Shown in pieces: positions 44,223-52,869 of a stretch of DNA of 62,355 nucleotides. The translations under genes and the position numbers were made by a program. This DNA is from an uncultured Bacteroidales bacterium (GTDB lineage Bacteria > Bacteroidota > Bacteroidia > Bacteroidales > F082). Numbering within the stretch: position 1 is the first letter of the stretch; the number at the start of each line of letters is the position of its first letter. A model generated the notes under the pieces. That model searched no databases. It had not been told where the DNA came from and was given only the letters and a program-made list of their open reading frames with translations. Where the stretch lies: contig ONKA01000022.1 of assembly GCA_900318265.1 (NCBI GenBank), forward strand, positions 1-62,355, given 5' to 3'.

Positions 44223-45965
44223 TCAGAATTTCAACTTCACACCAGCAAAAAACTGTATGCCCGTGACAGGATAGTTGTAAAACAGCTGGTACTTTCGATG
44301 TGCCACGTTGTCAAGAAGGGCAAAGGCCGTCACCTGGTCGTTGATCTTGTAGTCGGCACCGAGGCTGAGGTCGAAAACATCCTTAAGCTTTTCAGCGTAA
44401 TACCGAGGGGGATACTTCCAGTAAGGACCATCATCCCAGATCTTGGCATAACGTCCACCTTGATAGAGGAAAGTGGTATTGAAAGCCAGTCTTTCATTGA
44501 CGTCATAAGTCAGCTTCAGCTTACCTTCCGTCGTGGGACGATACCATGCGTAGTCTTCATGGGTTGGCTTGCAGTTGTTGTAGGCGAAGCCCATGTCAGC
44601 TGTCAGGCTGTTGCGCAACTTCATACGGACATTGGCCAGCACACTCACAGTCTGCGTCTCATCGTATATCAAATCATAGCTATTCCAAATCGGGATCTCA
44701 AAACCCTCGGGGATGGGGAAATACATGGAGACCGGCAACTGATTGTAAAGCGCGTCATTGTCGGTATGACGATAACGCACACCTAAGTGCAAGTCAACAA
44801 TTTCAGCGATGTTGGTGCGTACGCCGCCGTCGAAGCCGAGTTTCACGTTCTGTGTGCACAACGAAGGATTAATCTCAGGAGAGACAAAGGGATTGTCGTT
44901 GACAACGTCGCTGAAACGCAACATCTGTCGTCCACCGCTCAGCCCTGCATAGAACTCCAGTTTCTTGTCCAGGACGAAAAGGCTACCACTCAAATCGGGG
45001 CGGACGGCCAAGAAACTGTCTTCATCCGTGTACTTGGTGGTGCCGTCCAAACGCACTCCGAGGTGCAGACGATAGAACTCGTCGCTCATCTCGAAGAAAG
45101 GATTGGCCTTGAACCAAATACGGTCGACGACATAGAGATTGTCGACTTGACCCATGCAATAGTCGTATTGGAATCCAAGATCGAGACCCACCTTTTGCGG
45201 ATGGCTCTTGTCGCCCCAGAAGTTGTCAGCATAGCCGATGGTGTAGCCAAAGTCGATATTGTGTTCCCGGTTAAGCAGATAGAAATAGTCCAAATGGGCG
45301 TCATGGCTCAGCTCACCGACACGGGTCGTGGTGGAAGCCAGGCCGAGATGTGCGCCAACGGTGTTGTACATCTGGCGAGGACAGGCCTTTTCGATTTGAT
45401 CCTCCGTCAAGGTCTCGGGGAACTCGGCCAGATTCAAGCCATAGAAATGGTACATGTCGTTCTTGTAGTAGACGCCACCATCCATTTGAAAGCCGTCGAA
45501 CTTGCTCGTTGTGAGGTTGATGTCGAAGGCGTTGTTCATATAGCTCGAAGGCGCGTAGTCCTTGATATTGAGCCACGAAGAGTTATGTTTGATGCCCACG
45601 CCGAGGCCCAATGTCTTGGTCAGCATGGAGTTATGTTTGTAGAGAAACAGCGGCGAGAGCCTTGTTCCCATACCTGCCATGAGGAAGTTCTGGGTCGGAG
45701 TGACCAGTTTGTCATTCTTGGAGGCGAAAGCTGTCGGTGCAATCTTTTCCAAGTCGAGGGCAAACTTCTGCTTGGCTTCTTTGGGGTTGACTTCCGAGCT
45801 GGGAAAGTTATAGGAGGGTTGTGGCGTCTCAGGGGTGAGTTGGAGTTTGTTCACCTTATTCACTTTGGGACGGTATTTTCCTTCCACGGTGACTTGTTCG
45901 TCGTGTTGGCCGAAGGCGCTGACGGCCAGCAGGGCTAGGGCTGTTATTAGGATGTGTCTCTTCAT
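44223..45965 (-). CDS. outer-membrane beta-barrel protein (TonB-receptor-like)
   Basis: 580 residues with a signal peptide (MKRHILITALALLAVSAFGQ). The mature start EQVTVEGKYRPKVNKVNK resembles the beginning of a TonB-dependent receptor, but there is no recognisable plug domain. The remainder is regular amphipathic strands, ending VTGIQFFAGVKLKF with the terminal Phe needed for barrel assembly. It is the second gene of an operon with the large TPR protein. The pair probably acts in the outer membrane; substrate unknown. Confidence 0.75.
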   Translation of the reverse strand: MKRHILITALALLAVSAFGQHDEQVTVEGKYRPKVNKVNKLQLTPETPQPSYNFPSSEVNPKEAKQKFALDLEKIAPTAFASKNDKLVTPTQNFLMAGMGTRLSPLFLYKHNSMLTKTLGLGVGIKHNSSWLNIKDYAPSSYMNNAFDINLTTSKFDGFQMDGGVYYKNDMYHFYGLNLAEFPETLTEDQIEKACPRQMYNTVGAHLGLASTTTRVGELSHDAHLDYFYLLNREHNIDFGYTIGYADNFWGDKSHPQKVGLDLGFQYDYCMGQVDNLYVVDRIWFKANPFFEMSDEFYRLHLGVRLDGTTKYTDEDSFLAVRPDLSGSLFVLDKKLEFYAGLSGGRQMLRFSDVVNDNPFVSPEINPSLCTQNVKLGFDGGVRTNIAEIVDLHLGVRYRHTDNDALYNQLPVSMYFPIPEGFEIPIWNSYDLIYDETQTVSVLANVRMKLRNSLTADMGFAYNNCKPTHEDYAWYRPTTEGKLKLTYDVNERLAFNTTFLYQGGRYAKIWDDGPYWKYPPRYYAEKLKDVFDLSLGADYKINDQVTAFALLDNVAHRKYQLFYNYPVTGIQFFAGVKLKF

Positions 45966-45978
45966 ATATCTTGTATTA

Positions 45979-46025
45979 TGACCTGGGATTGTATCCCAGG
46001 GTGTGGTAGGGGCGTCCCTTCGGGA
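45979..46025. repeat. double hairpin between the TPR and barrel genes
   Basis: CCTGGGAT-TGT-ATCCCAGG (45981-45999) is followed by GTCCC-TTC-GGGAC (46013-46025), separated by GTGTGGTAGGGGC. The second hairpin touches the TPR stop codon. It looks like a dispersed intergenic palindrome. Confidence 0.75.
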
Positions 46026-49000
46026 CTATTCCATTTCTAAGGGTTCGATGCCGTTGCTGTTGCTCACTTTGGGTTCCTTGCGCTCCACCTCGGCGAGCTT
46101 GGTGCGGGCTTCCTGTTTCAAGTCGTTGCCTTTGTAGTTGTCGATGACGCTGCGGAGGGTTTCCTTGGCCTGGAAGTAGTTGTCCTTGGCCACATACACG
46201 TCGGCCAGCGCGATGAACGATTTGGCGACCCAGTAATCGTATTTCGAGAAATTGTCGGAGATGTCGAAGATCTTGTTTTCGGCCTCGTCGTATTGTCTCA
46301 GCTTGATGGAAGCCAAAGCCGAGTAGTAAGCGCTCTCCGCGCCATACACTGACTTGTCGTTGCGCGCGCTCTTGTCGAGACGTTCGATGGCGGTGCTATA
46401 GTTGCCCTTCTCGAAATACGACTTGCCCACGATGTGGTTGATTTGGTTGACTTGGTCGTTGGTTAGGTCGCGCGATTGGCGCAGGCTCTCACCCATCTCG
46501 ATGGCTTTGTCGTAATTGCCCATGAAGAAGTTGCTCTTCATGCTGCCTTCCAAGGCTTCCAAGCGTCGGAGCGGCTCCTCGGTGATGCGCGACAAACGTT
46601 CGTAGTATTCACCAGCCTTGCGATAATTGCTCTTCCCGTATTCGATGCGGGCCATCTTTAGCAAGGCATTATCGGTATAGTCGTTATCGGGTTGCGATAA
46701 TATATAATTAAGGTGAGTAATGACCTGATCTTCCGTTCCCACCTTCTCCGCACATTCGTAGGCGTAGTAATGGGCTTTCAGCAGATAGGCGCCACGTTTG
46801 AAGTTGTCGAAATAATATTGCAATGCCGTCTGTGCCTTTTGGTATTGCCCGTCAAGATAGAAACCCTCAACATTGGCAAAGGCCAAGGAGTCTTGCTGCG
46901 TAACCTTCACCTGACCGCCGTTGGCGTTGACATAGCCAAAATACTCATCCAGATTGTTTTGCTCCATGTAGATGCTTCGGATGATGTTCATGGCCTCGCG
47001 CGACTCGTCCGTGTTGGGATACGAGGATACCAGATTCTTCAGGTTTGCCAAGGCTTGGTCATATTGGTTGTTGTTGTAATAGATCATGCCGACTTTCATC
47101 ATCGCCTGACGCGTATAGCTCGAACGCGGACGATCCTTAATGAGGCGGTTGAAGTTGGCAATGGCCGATCGCTTGTCGCCATGAACGAGATAGGTGTTGC
47201 CGATTTCGAACAGTGCCTGCTCGTAATAAGGCGTGCTGGGATAGGTCTGAATCATGTCGTTCAGCATGTTGATCTTTTGGTTCACATTGCCTTTTGCTCC
47301 ATAGCAAAGACCTTGCTGATACAGTGCATAGTCGGCATTACGTTTCCCCACGCGGGTGGCAAGGTCGTAATAGTTGATGGCTTGGTCGTAGCTGCGATCC
47401 ATGAAGTAACAGTCACCGAGGCGGACGTAAGCATCGGTCTTGAGCTCACTCTGGGTCTCATCGGCAAGGCGAATGAAACTCTTGAAGCGCTCGGTGGCGG
47501 CACCATAATCAGGTTTTTGGTAGTAGATGTAACCCAAGTCGTAGTCGGCGAGGGCATATTCCGGCAGTCCCGTAGCAGCGCTCATGCCCTTGAATTGGGT
47601 GAGGTATTTGCCTGCTTTGTTGTAGTCGCCCATCTGATAAGCCGACTCACCCATCCAGAAGCAGGCCTCAGCCTTGTTGGTGACATTCTGTTTGCTGTTC
47701 ATGATCTTTGAGAAATACACCTGAGCCTTGTCATAGCTACCTTTCTGGAAGTTGTCGATGCCCGTGGCATAGAGCAGGTCGTTGTAAACCGCCTGCAGCT
47801 CCGTGCTTTTCTTCTTCATGGCCTCTAGGCGGCGGAGGGCTTCATCATTCTCTTTCGCGTTGAGCAACAGATAGATGGCCATCTCCTCGGCTTCGGCCTT
47901 TCGCTCCGACTTGGGATGGGATGCGATGAAGTCATCCAAAAGCCCGACAGCCTCATTGAACGGGTCGGCACCAGGGATGAGGCTCAATTTGGCATAGTCA
48001 AACAAGGCCTCTTCGCTGAGCTCCTTGTCGAAGCCTGCCGAATAGGCAGTGTAGAACGCCGTGCGGGCATACTTCAGCTCGTCGGTCTTGGCGTAGCTCG
48101 AAGCCAGATAATAGGAAGCGTATTGTGCAAGGATATCGTTACTGCCCGCCACCTTCTGCAAGTCGGCGATGGCACCCTTATAGTCGCCTTTCATCATCTT
48201 GCTGACACCCATCTGATAGTAGGCCTCACGCGAAACACCATGGGTCAGATTTTTCATGTAAATCTGGTAGTACTCTAGCACCTTGTCGTAGTTCTTCTGC
48301 TGGAAATAGGCATCGGCGACGATCTGTGCCATCTCCCCTTTGCGCTTCTTGTCTGCCTGACGGATGTACTCTGGACCGTCCTCAATCACCGACTGATAGT
48401 CGCCTTTCATGTAGTCGATCTGCATGATGTAGGAAGGCACTACCTTGGCGTAGTCCTTATGCGTACGCAATTGGCGGAAATTGCTCAAAGCCTCATCATA
48501 TCTCTCTTTAACATACTGTATATGAGCATAGTAATAACGAGCGGCATCCTTGTATTTCCCTTCATTCATCATCAAACCATGGAAATAAGGCATGGATTTG
48601 TCGAGCTCGTTCGACTGGAAATAGGCATAACCCATGTTGAACTGCATCTGTTGTGCTTCGTCGGTGGTAAGTGCCATGGCATCGGTCTTTTCATAAATGG
48701 CCAAGGCCTCCTTGTATTTCTTGTTTTGGAACAAATAGTTGGCGTACAAGAAGTTGGCATGCTTTGCCCAAGTGCTACTCGGGTTGTCGTTCACAAACTG
48801 GATGACCTTGGCGGGACCATCAGCCTGGCCGAGATAAAGCGAGCTGACAGCCTCGTAGTACTGCGCGTCGACGCAACGCTGCGCCTTGGCATCGGAGACT
48901 TGGGCGCGGTATTGCGTGAAGATGGAGAGTGCCGCACCATATTCCTGGTTTTGGAAGAGCAGCACACCTTCGTTGAAAAGCGCATCAGGATCGTAGTTTT

Positions 49001-49082
49001 CTATATGCTTTTGCGCTGATGAAGAGATTGTTACAGATAAAACAAGTCCTAACATCAAGCCCAATTTATGTCGTAATTTCAT
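46026..49082 (-). CDS. large tetratricopeptide-repeat protein, exported
   Basis: 1018 residues from the ATG that starts a signal peptide (MKLRHKLGLMLGLVLSVTISSSAQ). From about residue 30 to the end the protein is TPR-like helix pairs (for example ALFNEGVLLFQNQEYGAALSIF, YYQMGVSKMMKGDYKGAI, AYFQSNELDKSMPYF), more than twenty units, interrupted by less regular stretches. It lies upstream of the barrel gene with a 60-base gap that holds a double hairpin. It probably acts as a periplasmic scaffold for the envelope; specific partners are not known. Confidence 0.82.
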   Translation of the reverse strand: MKLRHKLGLMLGLVLSVTISSSAQKHIENYDPDALFNEGVLLFQNQEYGAALSIFTQYRAQVSDAKAQRCVDAQYYEAVSSLYLGQADGPAKVIQFVNDNPSSTWAKHANFLYANYLFQNKKYKEALAIYEKTDAMALTTDEAQQMQFNMGYAYFQSNELDKSMPYFHGLMMNEGKYKDAARYYYAHIQYVKERYDEALSNFRQLRTHKDYAKVVPSYIMQIDYMKGDYQSVIEDGPEYIRQADKKRKGEMAQIVADAYFQQKNYDKVLEYYQIYMKNLTHGVSREAYYQMGVSKMMKGDYKGAIADLQKVAGSNDILAQYASYYLASSYAKTDELKYARTAFYTAYSAGFDKELSEEALFDYAKLSLIPGADPFNEAVGLLDDFIASHPKSERKAEAEEMAIYLLLNAKENDEALRRLEAMKKKSTELQAVYNDLLYATGIDNFQKGSYDKAQVYFSKIMNSKQNVTNKAEACFWMGESAYQMGDYNKAGKYLTQFKGMSAATGLPEYALADYDLGYIYYQKPDYGAATERFKSFIRLADETQSELKTDAYVRLGDCYFMDRSYDQAINYYDLATRVGKRNADYALYQQGLCYGAKGNVNQKINMLNDMIQTYPSTPYYEQALFEIGNTYLVHGDKRSAIANFNRLIKDRPRSSYTRQAMMKVGMIYYNNNQYDQALANLKNLVSSYPNTDESREAMNIIRSIYMEQNNLDEYFGYVNANGGQVKVTQQDSLAFANVEGFYLDGQYQKAQTALQYYFDNFKRGAYLLKAHYYAYECAEKVGTEDQVITHLNYILSQPDNDYTDNALLKMARIEYGKSNYRKAGEYYERLSRITEEPLRRLEALEGSMKSNFFMGNYDKAIEMGESLRQSRDLTNDQVNQINHIVGKSYFEKGNYSTAIERLDKSARNDKSVYGAESAYYSALASIKLRQYDEAENKIFDISDNFSKYDYWVAKSFIALADVYVAKDNYFQAKETLRSVIDNYKGNDLKQEARTKLAEVERKEPKVSNSNGIEPLEME

Positions 49083-49223
49083 AGGCCAAAAATTTTGACG
49101 AAAATACATAATTCTCTCGTTGGTTCAGCAAAAAAGTTCAAAATTCATGCCGAACGATGCCTTGAAAACGGAATGCTGAGGGTTTTTATTATCGTTTTTG
49201 GCTGTCGAAACACAAAAAAGCAG

Positions 49224-49231
49224 TACTTTTG
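49224..49231 (+). promoter_or_regulatory. TAnnTTTG promoter box for the AspT-like gene
   Basis: TACTTTTG about 44 bases before the ATG. Confidence 0.55.
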
Positions 49232-49274
49232 CGCTTTCATTTTTCAGTGTATTAAACACAAAAAACGACCCATT

Positions 49275-50453
49275 ATGATGCATCTTTTCACTGGCTCGGG
49301 CGTAGGACCCACCGTATTATATCTTGCCTTATCCATTTTCATCGGCCTGCTTTTGGGCAAAATCAAGATTGCCAAAATCTCATTGGGCATCACGTGGGTG
49401 CTCTTTGTGGGCATCGCTTTCAGCGCTTGTGGTATCAGTCTCAATCCCGAAATGTTACACGTCATCAAGGAGTTCGGTCTGATTCTCTTCGTGGTGGCTG
49501 TCGGTCTGCAAGTGGGTCCGGGCTTCTTCCAATCGTTCAAAAAAGGCGGTTTGGCCATGAACCTGATGGCCTTGGTCAACGTGGCATTAGGCGTTTTGAT
49601 TACGGTCATCATCGCCAAAGTCGCAAAGCAGGATTTGGCCGACATGGCAGGTGTCTACACAGGCGCCATCACCAACACTCCAGGTCTCTCGGCTGCCCAA
49701 CAAGCCGTCACCGACTTGGGTATCGAAGGCGCTGCCGACCGTTTAGCGGCTGGCTATGCCGTGGCCTATCCCCTTGCCGTGGTGGGCATGATCTTAACCT
49801 GTATCCTGCTTCGTCCGCTCTGTCGCATCGATCTGGCGAAAGAGCCTGTCTCTTTGGAAACAAAGGCTGCGGAGACCGCTTCTGGCAAAAAAGGCAAAGG
49901 TGGTTTCCTACTCATCCCTGTGTTTGTCATCATCGCTTTAGGCATCATCATCGGTTCCATCCCGATCCCAGTGGGCATGAAGGCGCCCATCAAACTCGGT
50001 TTGGCAGGAGGCCCTTTGGTGGTGGCCATCATAGGCGGCTGGTTGGGTGTGAAGAAAGGCTGGTTCAGCACCGAGTTCACTGAAGGGCAAGGCGTTCATG
50101 CGCTGCGCGAAGTGGGCATCGCACTCTTCCTTGCTGGCGTGGGTCTGAGTGCCGGTGGCCAGTTTGTAGCCACCGTGCAAGAGCATTACATGTGGGTCGT
50201 CTATGGTGTCATCATCACCATGGTGCCGCCTATCTTGGTCACGCTCTTCGGTCGTTTGGTACTGAAAATGAACTATTACACGTTGATGGGCTTCATCGGC
50301 GGCAGCCACACCGACCCTCCCACCCTCGCCTTTGCCAACACCGTGGCGCCCGAGGGTTGCAAACTGCCCAACATGGGTTATGCCACCGTGTATCCATTGA
50401 CCATGTTTTTGAGGATTTTCAGTGCTCAGCTGTTGGTGTTGCTGGCGGTGTAA
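49275..50453 (+). CDS. AspT/YidE-type membrane transporter lacking RCK_C domains
   Basis: 392 residues and about ten or eleven hydrophobic segments. The two inverted-repeat halves of the AspT exchanger family are visible: GLILFVVAVGLQVGPGFF with GAITNTPGLSAAQQA in the first half, and GIALFLAGVGLSAGGQF with GGSHTDPPTLAFANT in the second. The two TrkA-C (RCK_C) domains usually found between the halves are replaced by a short Lys-rich linker. The ATG chosen follows the promoter; a second ATG is the next codon. Substrate unknown. Confidence 0.8.
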   Translation: MMHLFTGSGVGPTVLYLALSIFIGLLLGKIKIAKISLGITWVLFVGIAFSACGISLNPEMLHVIKEFGLILFVVAVGLQVGPGFFQSFKKGGLAMNLMALVNVALGVLITVIIAKVAKQDLADMAGVYTGAITNTPGLSAAQQAVTDLGIEGAADRLAAGYAVAYPLAVVGMILTCILLRPLCRIDLAKEPVSLETKAAETASGKKGKGGFLLIPVFVIIALGIIIGSIPIPVGMKAPIKLGLAGGPLVVAIIGGWLGVKKGWFSTEFTEGQGVHALREVGIALFLAGVGLSAGGQFVATVQEHYMWVVYGVIITMVPPILVTLFGRLVLKMNYYTLMGFIGGSHTDPPTLAFANTVAPEGCKLPNMGYATVYPLTMFLRIFSAQLLVLLAV

Positions 50454-50464
50454 TACAAAACAAA

Positions 50465-50490
50465 GAAGTCCCGCCGAAGCGGAACTTCCT
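50465..50490 (-). terminator. rnpB terminator
   Basis: GAAGTCCCGC-CGAA-GCGGAACTTC with a T-rich stretch on the minus strand. Confidence 0.7.
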
Positions 50491-50496
50491 GTTAAT

Positions 50497-50905
50497 TAAC
50501 GACCCAGACGAATAAGCGGGATTCTGTTCCCCTTGCGGGGCGACTGTCATTTCTCTAGACCTGCGGTCGCCCGCAGGCTCAAGCGCCCTACCCTGAGACA
50601 CGGACGAGCAGCCCTCTTGAAGCCCGAAAGCTTCGTTGTCTCTATACTTGGACTTGCAGCCCATAAGGTTTACCTCATCGGAATGTCGCCACCCGATGCG
50701 TGAGCTCTTACCTCGCGTTTTCACCCTTACCCTTCGACCCTTCGACCCTTCGACAAGCTCAGGGCTCAGGGCGTAGGGCGGTATGTTTCTGTGGCACTTG
50801 CTGTTGCCCTTGCGGGCACCTTCCTGTTAAGAAGTATGGTGCTCTGTGCTGTCCCGACTTTCCTCGCGCCGGCTTTCCCGGCCCGCGACAGTCTGCCTGA
50901 ATCGC
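50497..50905 (-). ncRNA. rnpB: RNase P RNA, class A
   Basis: The catalytic RNA that matures the 5' ends of tRNAs. On the minus strand the 5' part has GAGGAAAGTCGGGACAGCAC (the P4 5' strand; positions 50846-50865). The middle has AAACATACCGCC...GGTAAGGGTGAAA and GAGGTAAGAGCTCAC. The 3' part has ACAGAATCCCGCTTAT (the P4 partner, near 50510-50526). These match the conserved core in order. A promoter box lies just upstream and a hairpin terminator just downstream. The P9 region between ACCGCC and GGTAAGGG is enlarged by a copy of the dispersed palindrome with extra tandem units. End points are estimates. Confidence 0.93.
50731..50770. repeat. GPSTGSG-type palindromic element, copy 5 (inside RNase P RNA), expanded
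   Basis: The core CCCTTCGACAAGCTCAGGG is at 50746-50764. On one side CCCTTCGA is repeated in tandem (three copies in all); on the other CTCAGGG is duplicated. The whole can fold as one stem-loop in place of helix P9. Confidence 0.85.
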
Positions 50906-50909
50906 GCTG

Positions 50910-50917
50910 CAAAATTA
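50910..50917 (-). promoter_or_regulatory. TAnnTTTG promoter box for rnpB
   Basis: Reads TAATTTTG on the minus strand and fits an RNA start near 50905. Confidence 0.65.
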
Positions 50918-50979
50918 CTACTTTCCTAAATATGGGATTGTCCTACGGACAAGAAATCTTTCAAAAATCAAAACAAAAT

Positions 50980-51936
50980 CTATTTTATCCACATAAAGCG
51001 AGGCTTTTCGGCATAATCCAATATGATTTCCGAATCCGAGAATCCCATTTCACGGCAAAGCGAAAGCATCTCCTCCCCCATCCGTTCGTTGATTTCGAAC
51101 CAAACTTGGCCGCCAGGATTCAACTGCTTTTTGGCCAAAGCCAAAATCTGACGGTAAAACCGAAGCGGATCGTCGTCGGGGACAAACAAAGCTTTTTCAG
51201 GTTCCCAGTCGAGGACATTGGTTTCCATGGCGGCACGCTCACTATCACAGACATAGGGCGGGTTGCTCACTACCAAATCCACAGGCTGGGTGAAATAGTC
51301 AGAGGTTGGATTCAGGACATCGTCTTGCACGAAAGTCACTGAAGCACCATTGCTTTCGGCGTTCTCTTTGGCGATTTGCAGGGCTTCTTCCGAGACGTCG
51401 AAGGCGATGACTTCGGCATCGGGGAAGTGTTTGGCCAAGGCAATGGCTATGCAGCCCGAACCTGTGCCGATGTCCCAGATGCGGAACTTCTTTGTGACGC
51501 CTTCCATAGATTCCTCTTTGTGTTTCGCTGCCCATAGATTCCCTGCACCCACACTTGCCTCCGCAGGAATGACATGGGCAGCGGGGGAATGACATGGAAG
51601 GCTGCTGGCACAAATCTTCTGAACAAGCTCTTCCGTTTCAGGACGCGGAATGAGCACAGCGGGCGACACTTTTAATAATAGGTCGTTGAAACGGGCCATA
51701 CCCGTCACATACTGTACCGGCTCGCCTGCCAGTAGGCGCTTGACGGCTTCGCTCAACTGATAATGCTGATGCTCGTCGATGCGCATATCAGGGTTCATCA
51801 GCTGCCGGTTCCAATCGACACCAAAGAGGTCTTCCATGAGGATACGCATCAGTTGTTCCGCCTCGCGTTGTGGGAACTTTTCAGCCAACAGGGTGGTGAA
51901 ATGCCGTTTCGTTTTCTGCAAATTAAAACCTATCAT
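50980..51936 (-). CDS. prmC: release factor glutamine methyltransferase, with in-frame nested-repeat insertion
   Basis: Methylates the GGQ glutamine of release factors RF1 and RF2. 318 residues: an N-terminal helical domain (to about 85), PVQYVTG and IPRPETEELVQ, then the SAM-binding motif IWDIGTGSGCIAIAL and the catalytic VVSNPPYV. Typical PrmC passes from ETEELV almost directly to the SAM motif. Here about 34 residues (including HVIPAEASVG) are added, encoded by a 102-base nested inverted repeat. The start codon is almost at the predicted transcription start. Confidence 0.92.
   Translation of the reverse strand: MIGFNLQKTKRHFTTLLAEKFPQREAEQLMRILMEDLFGVDWNRQLMNPDMRIDEHQHYQLSEAVKRLLAGEPVQYVTGMARFNDLLLKVSPAVLIPRPETEELVQKICASSLPCHSPAAHVIPAEASVGAGNLWAAKHKEESMEGVTKKFRIWDIGTGSGCIAIALAKHFPDAEVIAFDVSEEALQIAKENAESNGASVTFVQDDVLNPTSDYFTQPVDLVVSNPPYVCDSERAAMETNVLDWEPEKALFVPDDDPLRFYRQILALAKKQLNPGGQVWFEINERMGEEMLSLCREMGFSDSEIILDYAEKPRFMWIK
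51500..51601. repeat. nested inverted repeat embedded in frame in prmC
   Basis: Outer arms CCTTCCAT (51500-51507) and ATGGAAGG (51594-51601). Inner arms CGCTGCCCAT (51526-51535) and ATGGGCAGCG (51574-51583). Each left arm is followed by AGATTCC and each right arm preceded by GGAATGAC. Total length is 102 bases, a multiple of three, and the frame is open throughout. Confidence 0.92.
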
Positions 51937-51940
51937 GGGG

Positions 51941-51948
51941 CAAAATTA
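51941..51948 (-). promoter_or_regulatory. TAnnTTTG box, leaderless promoter of prmC
   Basis: Reads TAATTTTG on the minus strand; the prmC ATG begins four to five bases downstream. Confidence 0.55.
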
Positions 51949-51960
51949 GTCAAAAATCCA

Positions 51961-51968
51961 TAATTTTG
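51961..51968 (+). promoter_or_regulatory. TAnnTTTG promoter box for the EamA gene
   Basis: TAATTTTG facing away from prmC; the leader would contain the 51982-52000 palindrome. Confidence 0.5.
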
Positions 51969-51981
51969 CCGCATTATTTTC

Positions 51982-52000
51982 GGACGCATGCGATGCGTCC
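51982..52000. repeat. GGACGCAT palindrome before the EamA gene
   Basis: A perfect inverted repeat GGACGCAT-GCG-ATGCGTCC. It lies at the 5' end of the EamA transporter gene and supplies an alternative upstream ATG within the repeat. Confidence 0.85.
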
Positions 52001-52005
52001 CTACC

Positions 52006-52869
52006 ATGATGGTTTATTTGATTCTTGCCATATTATGCTCCACGGGCGTCTTCGTGGCCATGCGGCTCTTCGAACGCTTCAACCTGGACAACCACCAGGC
52101 GCTGATGTGGAACTATGTCTTCGCCACCTGCACGGGGTTTCTCATGTGCAAGCAATTCGACACGCCCGCGCAGCTGGTCGGCGAGCCCTGGTTCGGTCTC
52201 TCGCTCATCACAGGTTTCTGGTTCATCTTCACCTATGTTCTGATGACGGCCTCAACCCAACGCTCGGGCGTGACGGTCACCTCACTGTCAAGCAAGCTCT
52301 CCGTGGTGCTACCCACTTTGGCGGGCGTGGTGCTGTTCAGCGAGAAGCTGAATCTCGTCGCAACGATGGGAATCGTGTTGGCTTTGGTGGCATTGGTGTT
52401 GGTAGTAGGTGGAAAAGGACGAACCGATAAACCAAACAAAACCAATTGGTTACTACCAATCCTCATCTTTTTCGGGACAGGCACAGGCGACATTTTGATG
52501 AAACTCACCGAGCAGAAAAACGACGCCCCTGACATGAGTTTCATGATTGCCTTCATCTACTTCATTGCCTTGCTGTTCGGCATCATTCTGGTGGCCTACG
52601 ACCTCATCAGAGGCAAGTCGAAATGGCAATGGAAAAGTGCTGTCGGCGGCATCGGCTTGGGTGTCATCAATTTCTTTTCCACCTTCTGTGTCTATCACGC
52701 TATGCGTTGCTTCGACAATGTGGTGCTCTTCCCCGTCTATAACATCGGCGTGGTCAGCCTCACCGCCCTCACGGGTTGGCTTCTCTTCAAGGAAAAACTC
52801 ACCTGGAAGAACTACCTCGGCCTGGCCATCGCCATCATCGCTGTCATCCTCATCACACTAAAGCCATGA
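52006..52869 (+). CDS. EamA/DMT-family transporter
   Basis: 287 residues with about ten hydrophobic segments and the internal duplication of the drug/metabolite transporter superfamily (ALMWNYVFATCTGF and SVVLPTLAGVVLFSEKL in the first half; VVLFPVYNIGVVSLTALTGWLLFKEKLTWKNYLG in the second). Two adjacent ATGs (52006 and 52009) are possible. A further one at 51988 would add residues encoded by the palindrome, so it was not chosen. It ends in an ATGA overlap with the next gene. Substrate unknown. Confidence 0.85.
   Translation: MMVYLILAILCSTGVFVAMRLFERFNLDNHQALMWNYVFATCTGFLMCKQFDTPAQLVGEPWFGLSLITGFWFIFTYVLMTASTQRSGVTVTSLSSKLSVVLPTLAGVVLFSEKLNLVATMGIVLALVALVLVVGGKGRTDKPNKTNWLLPILIFFGTGTGDILMKLTEQKNDAPDMSFMIAFIYFIALLFGIILVAYDLIRGKSKWQWKSAVGGIGLGVINFFSTFCVYHAMRCFDNVVLFPVYNIGVVSLTALTGWLLFKEKLTWKNYLGLAIAIIAVILITLKP

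Noticed and set aside
44787-45938. A 383-codon plus-strand frame opposite the barrel gene
   Set aside because: It is antisense to a protein with a signal peptide and barrel ending and has no protein-like features of its own. The same holds for the 33533-34666 frame opposite korB and 46713-47711 opposite the TPR gene.
50983-50991. TTATCCACA, a perfect DnaA box
   Set aside because: It is a single copy within the prmC stop region (it encodes the MWIK end on the other strand). No other boxes cluster nearby.
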